NCBI RefSeq assembly: GCF_002002725.1
Contig: NZ_MUNW01000061.1
Span: 1-64,000, forward strand
Length of the DNA stretch: 64,000 nt
DNA from: Sinorhizobium sp. A49
GTDB lineage: Bacteria > Pseudomonadota > Alphaproteobacteria > Rhizobiales > Rhizobiaceae
Direction: 5' to 3'
Of this stretch, positions 15,989 to 23,550 are shown piece by piece; position 1 is the first letter of the stretch, and each line of letters begins with the position of its first letter. The position numbers were made by a program, and so were the translations under genes. The notes beneath the pieces were generated by a model, which saw nothing but the letters and a program-made list of their open reading frames with translations, searched no databases and had not been told where the DNA came from.

Positions 15989-16701
15989 TTGGACATTTCC
16001 TTGATGTCTTCCTCGACGATCGCGAGGATTTTCAGCGTTTCTTCGCGTGCGGTGTCAGGATCCTTTGCCGCGATCGCGTTGAAGAGGGTGCGGTGGAACG
16101 GGAAGGAGCGGCGGGCGAAATCCGTGCGATCAAAAGGATGATCCCAGAAGCGCTCGAAGGCCTCGCGCATCTGTTCGAGCAACTGCCGGAACAAGGGATT
16201 GTGGGTGGCGTCATAGATCGCCAGGTGGAAGGCGAGGTCTTCCGGACCTGACGTGCCCTTGGCGATGTGCACTCGCTCCATCTCGTTGAGCTTTACTTCG
16301 ATAATCTCGAGGTCTTTTTCGGTGCGTCGGCGTGCCGCGACCATATTGGCCTCGACCTCGATGCCGCGGCGGACCTCAAGCGTCATCAACAGCACGTCGC
16401 GAAGATGCCCGGCGTCGAGCGTCAGCGGCATATGGAGGGTTGAGGCGGATATGGCGCGCAGCAGATAGGTGCCGCTGCCCTTGCGTGCTTCGACGACCCC
16501 AAGCGCCTGGAAATGGCGGATGACTTCGCGCACGGTCGAGCGCCCGACGGCAAGCGCCGTCATCAGTTCGCGTTCCGCCGGCAGGCGGTCGCCGGGTTTC
16601 AGGCCGGACTGCTGGACGTAATCGGCGAGCGCGGCAATGACCTGCTGCGCCCGGTCGGCGGGCGGCAATGGCAGAAGTGCGGCTCTGGCTTGTTCAGTCA
16701 T
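15985..16701 (-). CDS. GntR family regulator, FadR/FCD subfamily
   Basis: A 238-residue regulator: N-terminal winged HTH (about 16-80, with the G-D-R-L-P-A-E-R-E-L and G-R-S-T-V-R-E-V motifs) and a C-terminal all-helical FCD ligand domain (about 95-230) whose conserved His residues usually hold a metal. It is first in the operon with the PLP lyase and importer and probably represses it, with the imported compound or a metabolite as inducer. A FadR-type half-palindrome lies 24-43 nt upstream. Confidence 0.9.
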   Translation of the reverse strand: MTEQARAALLPLPPADRAQQVIAALADYVQQSGLKPGDRLPAERELMTALAVGRSTVREVIRHFQALGVVEARKGSGTYLLRAISASTLHMPLTLDAGHLRDVLLMTLEVRRGIEVEANMVAARRRTEKDLEIIEVKLNEMERVHIAKGTSGPEDLAFHLAIYDATHNPLFRQLLEQMREAFERFWDHPFDRTDFARRSFPFHRTLFNAIAAKDPDTAREETLKILAIVEEDIKEMSK

Positions 16702-16724
16702 TCAGCCTCCCCCTCGGCGCCAAA

Positions 16725-16744
16725 TTGGTCTGACATCTGATCAA
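16725..16744. promoter_or_regulatory. Candidate operator for the FCD-GntR regulator
   Basis: The sequence ttggtctgaca matches the FadR-subfamily consensus T-N-G-T-N3-A-C-N-A except at its last base. It is also the left arm of a wider inverted repeat, ttggtc (16725-16730) with gatcaa (16739-16744), one mismatch. It lies just upstream of the GntR start, as expected for autoregulation. Confidence 0.45.
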
Positions 16745-16774
16745 TATGTCGAAGGTGTCGGAGGCCGTCAAGCA

Positions 16775-16800
16775 GGAACTTATTAAGCTCGAAGTCAGTT
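16775..16800 (+). promoter_or_regulatory. Possible EcfG/RpoE2-type promoter
   Basis: GGAAC (16775-16779), 17 nt, then AGTT (16797-16800). The -35 is perfect and the -10 keeps TT but not CG, matching the looser GGAAC-N18/19-TT form. It would place the transcript start 30-40 nt before the ATG at 16846. Confidence 0.35.
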
Positions 16801-16845
16801 GACCTCGCCGCCGGCAGGCGTAGACAAGGGGCAAGGAGATTGAAG

Positions 16846-17094
16846 ATGGTGAAGTCGAGATATGTGCTTTTCGCCGCGGCAATCATCAGCGCGGCAATGG
16901 TCGCCGGCGATGCGCAGGCACAAATGCGGACCAGGAAGGGGGAATATTACGAGGGCATCCAGCGCAAGCCCTACGGCCACATCTTCTGGATCTGGCCGCC
17001 GGCCGAACAGCGGGAGCCGGTCTATGAGCCGCGTCGCGGCAAGGATGCCGACGGCGGTCAATGGCAAAAGGGGCGCAAACCGCCGACCCGATAG
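16846..17094 (+). CDS. Small secreted basic protein, function unknown
   Basis: An 82-residue protein with a clear signal peptide (hydrophobic core about 6-20, cleavage near A-Q-A about 26). The mature part of about 55 residues is Arg/Lys/Pro-rich with a central aromatic patch (I-F-W-I-W-P-P), and has no cysteine. The ATG at 16846 has an ideal aaggag Shine-Dalgarno 7 nt upstream; a TTG 6 nt earlier is less likely. No known family recognised. It is monocistronic, flanked by a divergent GntR gene and a convergent peptidase gene. Confidence 0.7.
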   Translation: MVKSRYVLFAAAIISAAMVAGDAQAQMRTRKGEYYEGIQRKPYGHIFWIWPPAEQREPVYEPRRGKDADGGQWQKGRKPPTR

Positions 17095-17131
17095 GTGCTC
17101 AGTCCTTCCTTCAGCCAAGGCAAGCTGGAGC

Positions 17132-17161
17132 GGGTAGAAAAGTGGCGCCCGAAGGCGCCAC
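17132..17161 (-). terminator. Rho-independent terminator of the M24 peptidase gene
   Basis: On the minus strand an 8-bp perfect stem gtggcgcc/ggcgccac with a UUCG tetraloop is followed by ttttct. It starts 10 nt after the peptidase stop. The stem may also slow transcription from the convergent small gene. Confidence 0.75.
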
Positions 17162-17171
17162 CAATGTCGTA

Positions 17172-18275
17172 TCAGATTTGTGCGACGTGAACGTCACGCG
17201 GCAGCGACGACAGCACTTCCGGCCCATCGGCGCGCAGGATGACGATATCCTCGAGCCGAATACCGAAGCGGCCGGGCAGGTAAATGCCGGGCTCGATCGA
17301 GAAGACCATGCCTTCCTCCAGAACCGTTTCCGACGTGGCGGTGATGTAAGGCGGCTCGTGGCCGTCGATGCCCATGCCGTGGCCGGTGCGGTGGACGAAA
17401 TACTCGCCGTAGCCGGCGTCGGCGATCACCTTGCGGGCCGCATCGTCCACGTCCTTGGCGAGAACGCCGGGACGAGCCGCCTTCAGCGCCGCCTGCACGG
17501 CGCGCTCGACGATCGTGTGGATCTGGCCGTAGCCTTCCGGCGCACGACCGACGATTGCCATACGGGTGATGTCGCTCGGGAAGCCCTGCTTGCGGCCGCC
17601 GATATCGATGACGACGGCATCGCCTTCGGCAATCACCCGCTCGCTGGCGGAATGGTGCGGGAAGGCACCATTGCCGCCTGCACCCACAATCCAGAAGGCC
17701 GGTGCCGCACCTTCGGAGGCAAAATGCGAGCGGATTTCCGCGGCCAGTTCCTTCTCGGTCATGCCCGGGCGGATTTTCGAGAAGGCCGCCTGCATGGCGC
17801 GGTCGGCGATGCCGGCATTCATCTTCAGGAGGTCGTATTCGATTCTGTCCTTGCGCATGCGCAGGGCGCCGAGGGTTTCCGGCGTGAAGTCGCGGGCGGT
17901 GTCCGTGGGCAGATTGTCGAGGAGCAGCAGCGCGAAATCGGCGCGCATGGTCTCGTCCAGAACGACGCGGCCAGGTGCAGCAGCGCCGACGTCGGCGAGG
18001 GCTGCGGTCAGGGCATCGGTGGGGCCGACATCATCGGCCCAGTTGTGGAAGGCAATGTCGGTGTGCTCGCGCGTGCCTTCGGCATTGAGCGCCGGCATCA
18101 GGAAGGCTTCCTTCTCAGGGCCGATCAGCAGCAGGCAGGGGCGTTCGTCGGGGTGCGGGTGATAGCCGATCAGCCAATCCATGTGCGATCCTGGGGCAAG
18201 TGCCACCAGCCCGCTGCCTGTTTCGTTCATCTTGGCCCGCAGGGCGGCGAAGCGTGCTTTCGTCAGTTCAGTCAT
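17172..18275 (-). CDS. M24 family metallopeptidase (Xaa-Pro aminopeptidase-like)
   Basis: A 367-residue protein with an N-terminal creatinase-like domain (about 5-140) and a C-terminal pita-bread M24 domain. All five dinuclear metal ligands are present: Asp224, Asp235, His299, Glu328 and Glu342, in the motifs V-I-D-I-G-G, H-R-T-G-H-G-M-G and S-I-E-P-G-I-Y. M24 relatives include prolidases, Xaa-Pro aminopeptidase, creatinase and ectoine hydrolase, so it may act on a dipeptide or on a C-N bond of a small amidine or amide. Upstream on the same strand is a PuuR-like regulator gene, which points towards small-molecule nitrogen catabolism. Confidence 0.88.
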   Translation of the reverse strand: MTELTKARFAALRAKMNETGSGLVALAPGSHMDWLIGYHPHPDERPCLLLIGPEKEAFLMPALNAEGTREHTDIAFHNWADDVGPTDALTAALADVGAAAPGRVVLDETMRADFALLLLDNLPTDTARDFTPETLGALRMRKDRIEYDLLKMNAGIADRAMQAAFSKIRPGMTEKELAAEIRSHFASEGAAPAFWIVGAGGNGAFPHHSASERVIAEGDAVVIDIGGRKQGFPSDITRMAIVGRAPEGYGQIHTIVERAVQAALKAARPGVLAKDVDDAARKVIADAGYGEYFVHRTGHGMGIDGHEPPYITATSETVLEEGMVFSIEPGIYLPGRFGIRLEDIVILRADGPEVLSSLPRDVHVAQI

Positions 18276-18448
18276 GGCGTTTCCAGTTCTGGTTCTGGCA
18301 GGGTTGGGTCAGGTGAGGGGCCGCGCGCCGGTCTCGTGTTCGGGCGTCGATCGACGCGCGGCGGTCGCCGGGCTAAGGCGCCCGGACGAAAGGCTAGGGA
18401 ACTGAGGAGCGCAGTCGCCGAAGCGCTTGCGCGGCCGGATCGGGCGGA

Positions 18449-19153
18449 CTATCCGGTGCCCTTGTCCGGGCTTGCGGCGGCACTGCGCCGATCGTCGGCG
18501 CGCGTTACCGCAAAGGCGCCTTCTGGCGTTTCCGTTGCTTGTGTGTCGCCGAAGACGTCCATCGTGCAGGTGTGCAAGATCAATGTCGCCTCGCTGGTAT
18601 GGTTCCAGGTGAGGTGGGTCAGCCCTGAGAGGAAATGCGCGGAATCGCCCGTTTCCAGTATCGTCTCTTCGCCATCGATCTCGATCGTCAGGGCGCCCTG
18701 AAGGATGAAGAATATCTCCTCGCCCTCATGGGTCATCGCCTCGCTGCGGTGACCGGGCGGCGTGTGCACCACGGTACTGCGCAGGACGCTGCCCGGAAAG
18801 GAAGCGGACAGGCGCTCGTAGGCTATGTTGTTGTCGGGCGATCCGGCGAGTGCATAGGCGCGGCGCTGGTCATGGCGGGTAAAGGGCGTTGCGACTTTGG
18901 GGGAATTGAGGAACGTGCCGACCTCGACCTTCAGCACGCGGCAGACCGCAACGAGCGAGGTCAGCGACGGTACGGTGATGCCGCGCTCGATTTGCGAGAT
19001 GAAGCCAACGGAAAAATCCGCCTGATCCGCGACGTCCTTGAGCGTCAGCTTCAAAGCCTTTCGACGCTGGCGCAGGCGATCGCCGAGCGGCGGAAGCTCC
19101 GATACGGGATTGTCTGGCCGAGACTGCGAATCCACTGCGAAATCCCCTCTCAT
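18449..19153 (-). CDS. XRE-HTH plus cupin transcriptional regulator (PuuR-like)
   Basis: A 234-residue regulator: xenobiotic-response HTH (about 22-78; L-T-L-K-D-V-A motif then S-V-G-F-I-S-Q-I-E-R-G) and a C-terminal cupin_2 barrel (about 115-195) with P-P-G-H-R-S and H-E-G-E-E. This is the architecture of PuuR, the E. coli putrescine-utilisation repressor, and of many rhizobial amine-catabolism regulators. I use the ATG at 19153 behind an agagga Shine-Dalgarno instead of an upstream in-frame start that would add an unstructured basic leader. Its target is likely the adjacent M24 peptidase or the polyamine genes to the right. Confidence 0.87.
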   Translation of the reverse strand: MRGDFAVDSQSRPDNPVSELPPLGDRLRQRRKALKLTLKDVADQADFSVGFISQIERGITVPSLTSLVAVCRVLKVEVGTFLNSPKVATPFTRHDQRRAYALAGSPDNNIAYERLSASFPGSVLRSTVVHTPPGHRSEAMTHEGEEIFFILQGALTIEIDGEETILETGDSAHFLSGLTHLTWNHTSEATLILHTCTMDVFGDTQATETPEGAFAVTRADDRRSAAASPDKGTG

Positions 19154-19329
19154 CCCACGTCCTCTTTTCGGGGAGGATCTCCTGCGCGGGCGCGCCATCC
19201 ATGCCCGGAAATCGCTAGGGATTTCAGGGTGATGTGCTTGTGTTTTCTGGACTTTGGGGCGACGTTCGCGCCTTGTCAACGAAAATTTTAGCTACACTAA
19301 AATTTCACCGATCCAAGCCTTCTTTGCCG

Positions 19330-20022
19330 TCAGGCTGCAAGCTTCAAGAGGCGTGCGATGGCCTGCTGGTCGAAGCCGCCGATGCCTTCGCGAATGTCGG
19401 CCGCGATGGCGGCGGCAACGGCGTCCTCGTCGCGGCGGCGCAGGGCTTCAATCGCCTCGCGATGGCGGTCGACGACATAAAGTTCGCTCACATGCTCCAT
19501 GGCAATGCCGAGGATCGGGCCGAGCTGCAACCAGACGCTTTCGATCAGTGGCATGACGATCTGGTCGGGATTGGCAGTATAGATCGTCCGGTGGAAAGCC
19601 TGGTTTGCGATCAGCGCGGCGGCCTGGTCGCCGCGGCGGATTTCGTCCTCGATGCTGTCGTCGATCGCCGAGATCCGTTCGATCTGGCGTTCGGTGAGAT
19701 GGGCGACGGCGCGGCGGGCGGCATGGCTTTCGAGCGCGATGCGCAGCGATATCAGTTCCTCGAAACGGGCTGGCGTGATGCGCGGCACGACGATGCGGCG
19801 GTTTTCGAGGACCTGTAGCGCGCCGATGGACGTCAACTGCCGCAAGGCCTCGCGCACCGGCGTCGGGCTGCTTTCCAGCGCCTCGGCGAGCCCCCGGATG
19901 GTCACCGAAGTGCCGGGGCGGAAGCTGCCGACCATGATCGCCTGGCGAAGTCTGGCGAAGGCGTAGTCATGGGTGGTCATGCCTTCCGGGCGGTCGAATA
20001 GCGGCAGCGTCGGGGTCTTCAA
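19330..20022 (-). CDS. GntR family regulator, FCD subfamily
   Basis: About 230 residues: winged HTH near the N-terminus (Y-A-F-A-R-L-R-Q-A-I, then S-P-T-P-V-R-E-A-L-R-Q-L) and an FCD ligand-binding domain. The start is uncertain: a TTG at 20022 has an aaggag 9 nt upstream and is used here; an ATG at 19980 and a TTG at 20091 are alternatives. It is divergent from the glutamine synthetase-like gene and is the natural candidate regulator of that operon. Confidence 0.83.
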   Translation of the reverse strand: MKTPTLPLFDRPEGMTTHDYAFARLRQAIMVGSFRPGTSVTIRGLAEALESSPTPVREALRQLTSIGALQVLENRRIVVPRITPARFEELISLRIALESHAARRAVAHLTERQIERISAIDDSIEDEIRRGDQAAALIANQAFHRTIYTANPDQIVMPLIESVWLQLGPILGIAMEHVSELYVVDRHREAIEALRRRDEDAVAAAIAADIREGIGGFDQQAIARLLKLAA

Positions 20023-20119
20023 ATCAGCGGGCTCCTTCTGCCACACGGGGAATGGTCGCGGGCTGATAGCATCCGTCGAGGTTGACTCCAACTTCTAAAT
20101 TATGTCAACTTTGCGAAAA

Positions 20120-20129
20120 TGTGATCACA
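20120..20129. promoter_or_regulatory. Palindrome tgtgatcaca between the GntR and glutamine synthetase-like genes
   Basis: A perfect 10-bp palindrome 17 nt before the plus-strand ATG, flanked by ttgcga on the left and ttgcgat on the right. Its place over the expected transcript start of the catabolic operon fits a GntR operator. It also resembles a CRP half-site core. Confidence 0.4.
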
Positions 20130-20145
20130 AAATGAGATTTGCGAT

Positions 20146-21513
20146 ATGACCCTCGACGCGGAAGACCCGAGCGCCTTCAAGGCCTGGCTGGAGCAGAACG
20201 GCCCTATCGAAAGCATCCAGGCGGTGGTCTGCGACCTCAACGGCATCATGCGCGGCAAGCGGGTGCCGGTGGAACAGGCCTCCAAGGTGCTTGGGGGCGG
20301 CATCCGCATGCCGCTGTCGATCGTCGGCGTCGACGTCTGGGGCGAGGACATCATCAACAGCGAGCAGGTGTTTGCGAGCGGCGACAGGGACGGCATCTGC
20401 GCCGTCACCGGGCGCGGCGCGCTGCCGGTCAACTGGACCTCGCGGCCGAGCGCCCTGGTGCCGCTGTGGCTTTTGCTTGAAGACGGTAAGCCGTTCCTGG
20501 CCGATCCGCGCCAGGCGCTGGCGGCGATCGTGCGCGAATATGAAGAGCTGGGCCTGCGCCCTGTCGTCGCGACCGAAATGGAGTTTTATCTGATCGATCC
20601 GGAGCCCGACAGCGCGGTGCCGCCGATCTCGCCCTATACCGGCAAGCGGCTCGATTCCGACGCGATCCTGTCGATCGACGAACTCGACGATTTCGGCGAG
20701 TTCTTCTCCGACGTCTACAAGGAATGCGCTCGCCAGAACGTGCCGGCGGATGCAGCGATCGCCGAAAACGGCATCGGCCAGTTCGAGATCAACCTGCTGC
20801 ACACCGACGACCCCCTAAAGGCGGCCGACGACGCGATCTTCTTCAAGCGCATCGTCAAGGGCGTCGCCCGCAAGCACGGCCTGGCGGCGACCTTCATGGC
20901 CAAACCCTACGGCACCCGCTCGGGCAACGGCATGCACATCCATTTCAGTCTGCTCGACGCGGATGGCAACAACGTCTTCAACGATGGCAGCGACGAAGGG
21001 TCGGCGGTCCTGAAGAACGCGGTCGCTGGGTTGCTGCGCGGCATGCCGGAGACGACGCTGCTGTTTGCGCCGCATTTCAATTCCTACCGCCGTCTGCGGC
21101 CGGATACGCATGCGCCGACGGCTGTTTGCTGGGGCTATGAGAACCGGACGTCGGCGATCCGCATTCCCGGCGGCAATCCGGCAGCGCGCCGCATCGAGCA
21201 TCGTGTCGCCGGTGCCGATGCCAATCCCTATCTCGTCATCGCCGCGATCCTGGGTGCTGCACTCGTCGGCATCCGCAACAAATGGAAACCCTCGGCGCCG
21301 GTGACGGGCCGGGCCTATGCGGCGGAGAAACTGCCGAAAATTCCCTCTGATTGGGGGCAGGCGGTCGATGCCTTCGAGGCAGGGCCGATTGCTGCCGAGA
21401 TCTTCGATCCGACACTTCGCTCGATGCTGATCGCCTGCAAGAGGCAGGAGATCGCCGGTTTTGCCGAGCAGGTCACGGACTATGAATTCAGCGCCTACCT
21501 GGAAATCGTATGA
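20146..21513 (+). CDS. Glutamine synthetase family protein, probable gamma-glutamylpolyamine synthetase
   Basis: A 455-residue ATP-dependent ligase with beta-grasp (about 20-115) and catalytic (about 120-450) domains of glutamine synthetase. Conserved parts are the E-M-E-F-Y-L glutamate-binding strand, N-G-I-G-Q-F-E-I-N and G-N-G-M-H-I-H. It belongs to the GlnA-like/PuuA branch rather than to assimilatory GS: it lacks the adenylylation-loop tyrosine context and overlaps a PuuB-like oxidase gene by 4 nt. The likely reaction is glutamate plus putrescine (or another amine) plus ATP to a gamma-glutamylamide; the amine cannot be read from sequence. Confidence 0.85.
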   Translation: MTLDAEDPSAFKAWLEQNGPIESIQAVVCDLNGIMRGKRVPVEQASKVLGGGIRMPLSIVGVDVWGEDIINSEQVFASGDRDGICAVTGRGALPVNWTSRPSALVPLWLLLEDGKPFLADPRQALAAIVREYEELGLRPVVATEMEFYLIDPEPDSAVPPISPYTGKRLDSDAILSIDELDDFGEFFSDVYKECARQNVPADAAIAENGIGQFEINLLHTDDPLKAADDAIFFKRIVKGVARKHGLAATFMAKPYGTRSGNGMHIHFSLLDADGNNVFNDGSDEGSAVLKNAVAGLLRGMPETTLLFAPHFNSYRRLRPDTHAPTAVCWGYENRTSAIRIPGGNPAARRIEHRVAGADANPYLVIAAILGAALVGIRNKWKPSAPVTGRAYAAEKLPKIPSDWGQAVDAFEAGPIAAEIFDPTLRSMLIACKRQEIAGFAEQVTDYEFSAYLEIV

Positions 21514-22823
21514 TGACGAGAAACCAAAAATCCTATGCCGGTGACGGCAGCTATCCCACGAGCTATTACGCCGCCTCCCGCAACATCACCCGCACGCCGG
21601 TTTCGCTCAAAGGTCGCGTCGAGGCCGATATCTGCGTCGTCGGCGCCGGCTATTCCGGCCTGTCGACGGCGATCCACCTGGCGGAGAAAGGCTACAAGGT
21701 CGTCGTCGTTGAGGGGGCGCAGGTCGGCTGGGGCGCGTCAGGGCGCAACGGCGGCCAGGTCGTCAACGGCCTCAATGCCAGCCTTGCCACCATCCAGCGC
21801 CGCTACGGCGAAGATGCGGCCCGCTTCGTCGGCGGGCTGGTCCAGGAGGGCGGCAAGATCATCCGCCGGCTCGTCAGCCAGTATCAGATCGACTGCGACC
21901 TGAAGCCGGGCAATATCTATGCGGCCTATACGCCCGCGCACATGAAGGAACTGGAAGCCAAGCAGGCGCTCTGGCGCAAATACGGCATGGACGACCACCA
22001 ACTTCTCGACCGCGACGCGCTCGGCAAGCTGGTGACGTCCGACGCCTATTGCGGCGGCATGCTGGATACGACGGGCGGGCACATGCATCCGCTCAATCTG
22101 GTGCTTGGCGAAGCGCGCGCGCTCGAAAGCCTTGGCGGCACGATCTACGAACAATCGCCGGTAACGCGCGTCGATCATGAGGCGGTCAAGCCCACGGTCT
22201 ATACCGCCGATGGCGAAGTGTCGGCGCGAACAGTCGTTCTCTGCGGCAACGCCTATCTCGGTGATGCCGTGCCGAAGCTCGTGTCGCGCGTCATGCCGGT
22301 CTCAACCCAGATGATCACCACGGCGCCGCTCGGCGAGGAACTTGCCCATTCGCTGATCCCGAGCGACATGTGCGTCGAGGACGTGCGCTACATCCTCGAT
22401 TATTTCAGACTTTCCGCCGACAAGCGCATGATCTTCGGCGGCGGTACCGTTTATGGCGGCACGGATCCGGCAGATGTCGTCGCCAAGCTTAAGCCCAATC
22501 TGGAAAAGGTCTTCCCGAGGCTTAAAGGCGTGAAGATCGACTATGCCTGGAGCGGCAATTTTGCACTCTCGTTCACCCGCGTGCCGCAGATGGGCCGCAT
22601 CGGGACGAACACCTATTTCGCCCACGGCTATAGCGGCCACGGGGTGACGGGATCTCACCTGTTCGGGCGTACGCTCGCCGAGGCGATCGACGGCGACGCG
22701 GCGCGCTTCGACGTGTTCGAGAAGCTGCCCTGGTATCCGTTCCCTGGCGGGCGGATGTTCCGCGCACAGTACTCGACGATCGGCTCCTGGTGGTATTCCT
22801 TCAAGGATGCCGTCGGCTGGTAA
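21510..22823 (+). CDS. FAD-dependent oxidoreductase, probable gamma-glutamylputrescine oxidase (PuuB/OrdL family)
   Basis: A 437-residue DAO-family flavoprotein. The dinucleotide-binding motif G-A-G-Y-S-G is at 45-50, followed by the family marker W-G-A-S-G-R-N-G-G-Q. The C-terminal H-G-Y-S-G-H-G-V segment is typical of PuuB/OrdL. It would oxidise the gamma-glutamylated amine made by the upstream enzyme to the aldehyde with release of ammonia or amine and H2O2. Its ATG overlaps the synthetase stop. The pathway's later dehydrogenase and hydrolase are not adjacent; an aldehyde dehydrogenase lies at 33-34 kb. Confidence 0.87.
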   Translation: MMTRNQKSYAGDGSYPTSYYAASRNITRTPVSLKGRVEADICVVGAGYSGLSTAIHLAEKGYKVVVVEGAQVGWGASGRNGGQVVNGLNASLATIQRRYGEDAARFVGGLVQEGGKIIRRLVSQYQIDCDLKPGNIYAAYTPAHMKELEAKQALWRKYGMDDHQLLDRDALGKLVTSDAYCGGMLDTTGGHMHPLNLVLGEARALESLGGTIYEQSPVTRVDHEAVKPTVYTADGEVSARTVVLCGNAYLGDAVPKLVSRVMPVSTQMITTAPLGEELAHSLIPSDMCVEDVRYILDYFRLSADKRMIFGGGTVYGGTDPADVVAKLKPNLEKVFPRLKGVKIDYAWSGNFALSFTRVPQMGRIGTNTYFAHGYSGHGVTGSHLFGRTLAEAIDGDAARFDVFEKLPWYPFPGGRMFRAQYSTIGSWWYSFKDAVGW

Positions 22824-22852
22824 AGCCGGGTTCAGATTATTTTCATTTTCCG

Positions 22853-22878
22853 GGAACAAAAAGGCGGCAGGGATCGTT
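22853..22878 (+). promoter_or_regulatory. EcfG/RpoE2-type promoter, distal copy
   Basis: Perfect GGAAC (22853-22857), 17-nt spacer, CGTT (22875-22878). This is the consensus for the alphaproteobacterial general-stress sigma factor. It points towards the receiver gene at 23070, about 190 nt away, leaving room for a long leader or a short RNA. Confidence 0.65.
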
Positions 22879-22957
22879 TCCTGTCGCCCGAAGGTATGTC
22901 CGCATCGCTCGGGCTTCCCTTCTTGTGCAGAACGGCGTGTCGCGATTGAAAACAGGG

Positions 22958-22983
22958 GGAACCCTGCTGGACAATGGTGCGTT
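22958..22983 (+). promoter_or_regulatory. EcfG/RpoE2-type promoter, proximal copy
   Basis: A second perfect GGAAC (22958-22962) with a 17-nt spacer and CGTT (22980-22983), exactly 105 nt downstream of the first. It ends 86 nt before the receiver ATG, a normal distance. Confidence 0.7.
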
Positions 22984-23069
22984 GTACCGTTGAAGTTTAA
23001 CAGGCATAAGCCGGAAACCTTGGGAGACGGTTCCGCCAATGCCACGAAGTGAAGCGTTGGAAAGTTGAT

Positions 23070-23468
23070 ATGGCTTGCAGAGTATTGATTGTTGAAGACG
23101 AGTTTCTCGTCGCGACCGAAATCGAATACGTGGTCTCGGAGCTCGGGCATCGTGCAGTGGGCATCGCTGCCGATCAGGCAACCGCGATCAGCCTTGCTCC
23201 GATGGCGGAAGTCGCGCTTGTCGATCTCAACCTGAGGGATGGGCCGACCGGCAAGGACATCGGCCGGATGCTCGCCGCCGAACACGGCATCACCGTGCTC
23301 TACATGACAGCCAATCCGGCGCAACTCGGGGACGGCGTTCCCGGAACCGTCGGCGTCATCAGCAAGCCTGTTGCCGATCATGAGATGAAGCAGGCCGTCA
23401 GTTACGCCGTCGCGCGCCGCCACACGCTTGAGGCCGAGCCGCCGGAGCGGCTGAAGCTGTTCGCCTGA
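23070..23468 (+). CDS. Single-domain response regulator
   Basis: A 132-residue protein consisting only of a receiver domain, with acidic pocket Glu9-Asp10, phospho-acceptor Asp52 (L-V-D-L-N-L) and Lys99 (I-S-K-P). The beta4 segment Y-M-T-A-N-P resembles PhyR-type receivers. With no output domain it must act by protein contact or as a phosphate sink. The ATG at 23070 is preferred to a GTG 21 nt upstream. Two EcfG-like promoters precede it, suggesting that it belongs to the general stress regulon and may feed back on it. It converges with the HWE kinase gene. Confidence 0.88.
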   Translation: MACRVLIVEDEFLVATEIEYVVSELGHRAVGIAADQATAISLAPMAEVALVDLNLRDGPTGKDIGRMLAAEHGITVLYMTANPAQLGDGVPGTVGVISKPVADHEMKQAVSYAVARRHTLEAEPPERLKLFA

Positions 23469-23509
23469 GCGCTGAGATCCTGAGCGTGCCCCGACTGCAA
23501 GGGCAATCA

Positions 23510-23534
23510 AAGGCGGCGCCTTTCTGCGCCTTTC
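23510..23534. terminator. Hairpin between convergent receiver and kinase genes
   Basis: aaaggcg (23510-23516) pairs with cgccttt (23528-23534); an alternative tighter stem aaaggc/gccttt also forms. It lies between two convergent stops and may act bidirectionally. T-runs are short. Confidence 0.4.
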
Positions 23535-23550
23535 TCATGGTGTTTCGGTC

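Noticed and set aside
17061-18701. Plus-strand open frame of about 546 codons across the M24 peptidase
   Set aside because: It runs antisense through a gene with all metal ligands intact and crosses the terminator hairpin at 17142; no domain seen.
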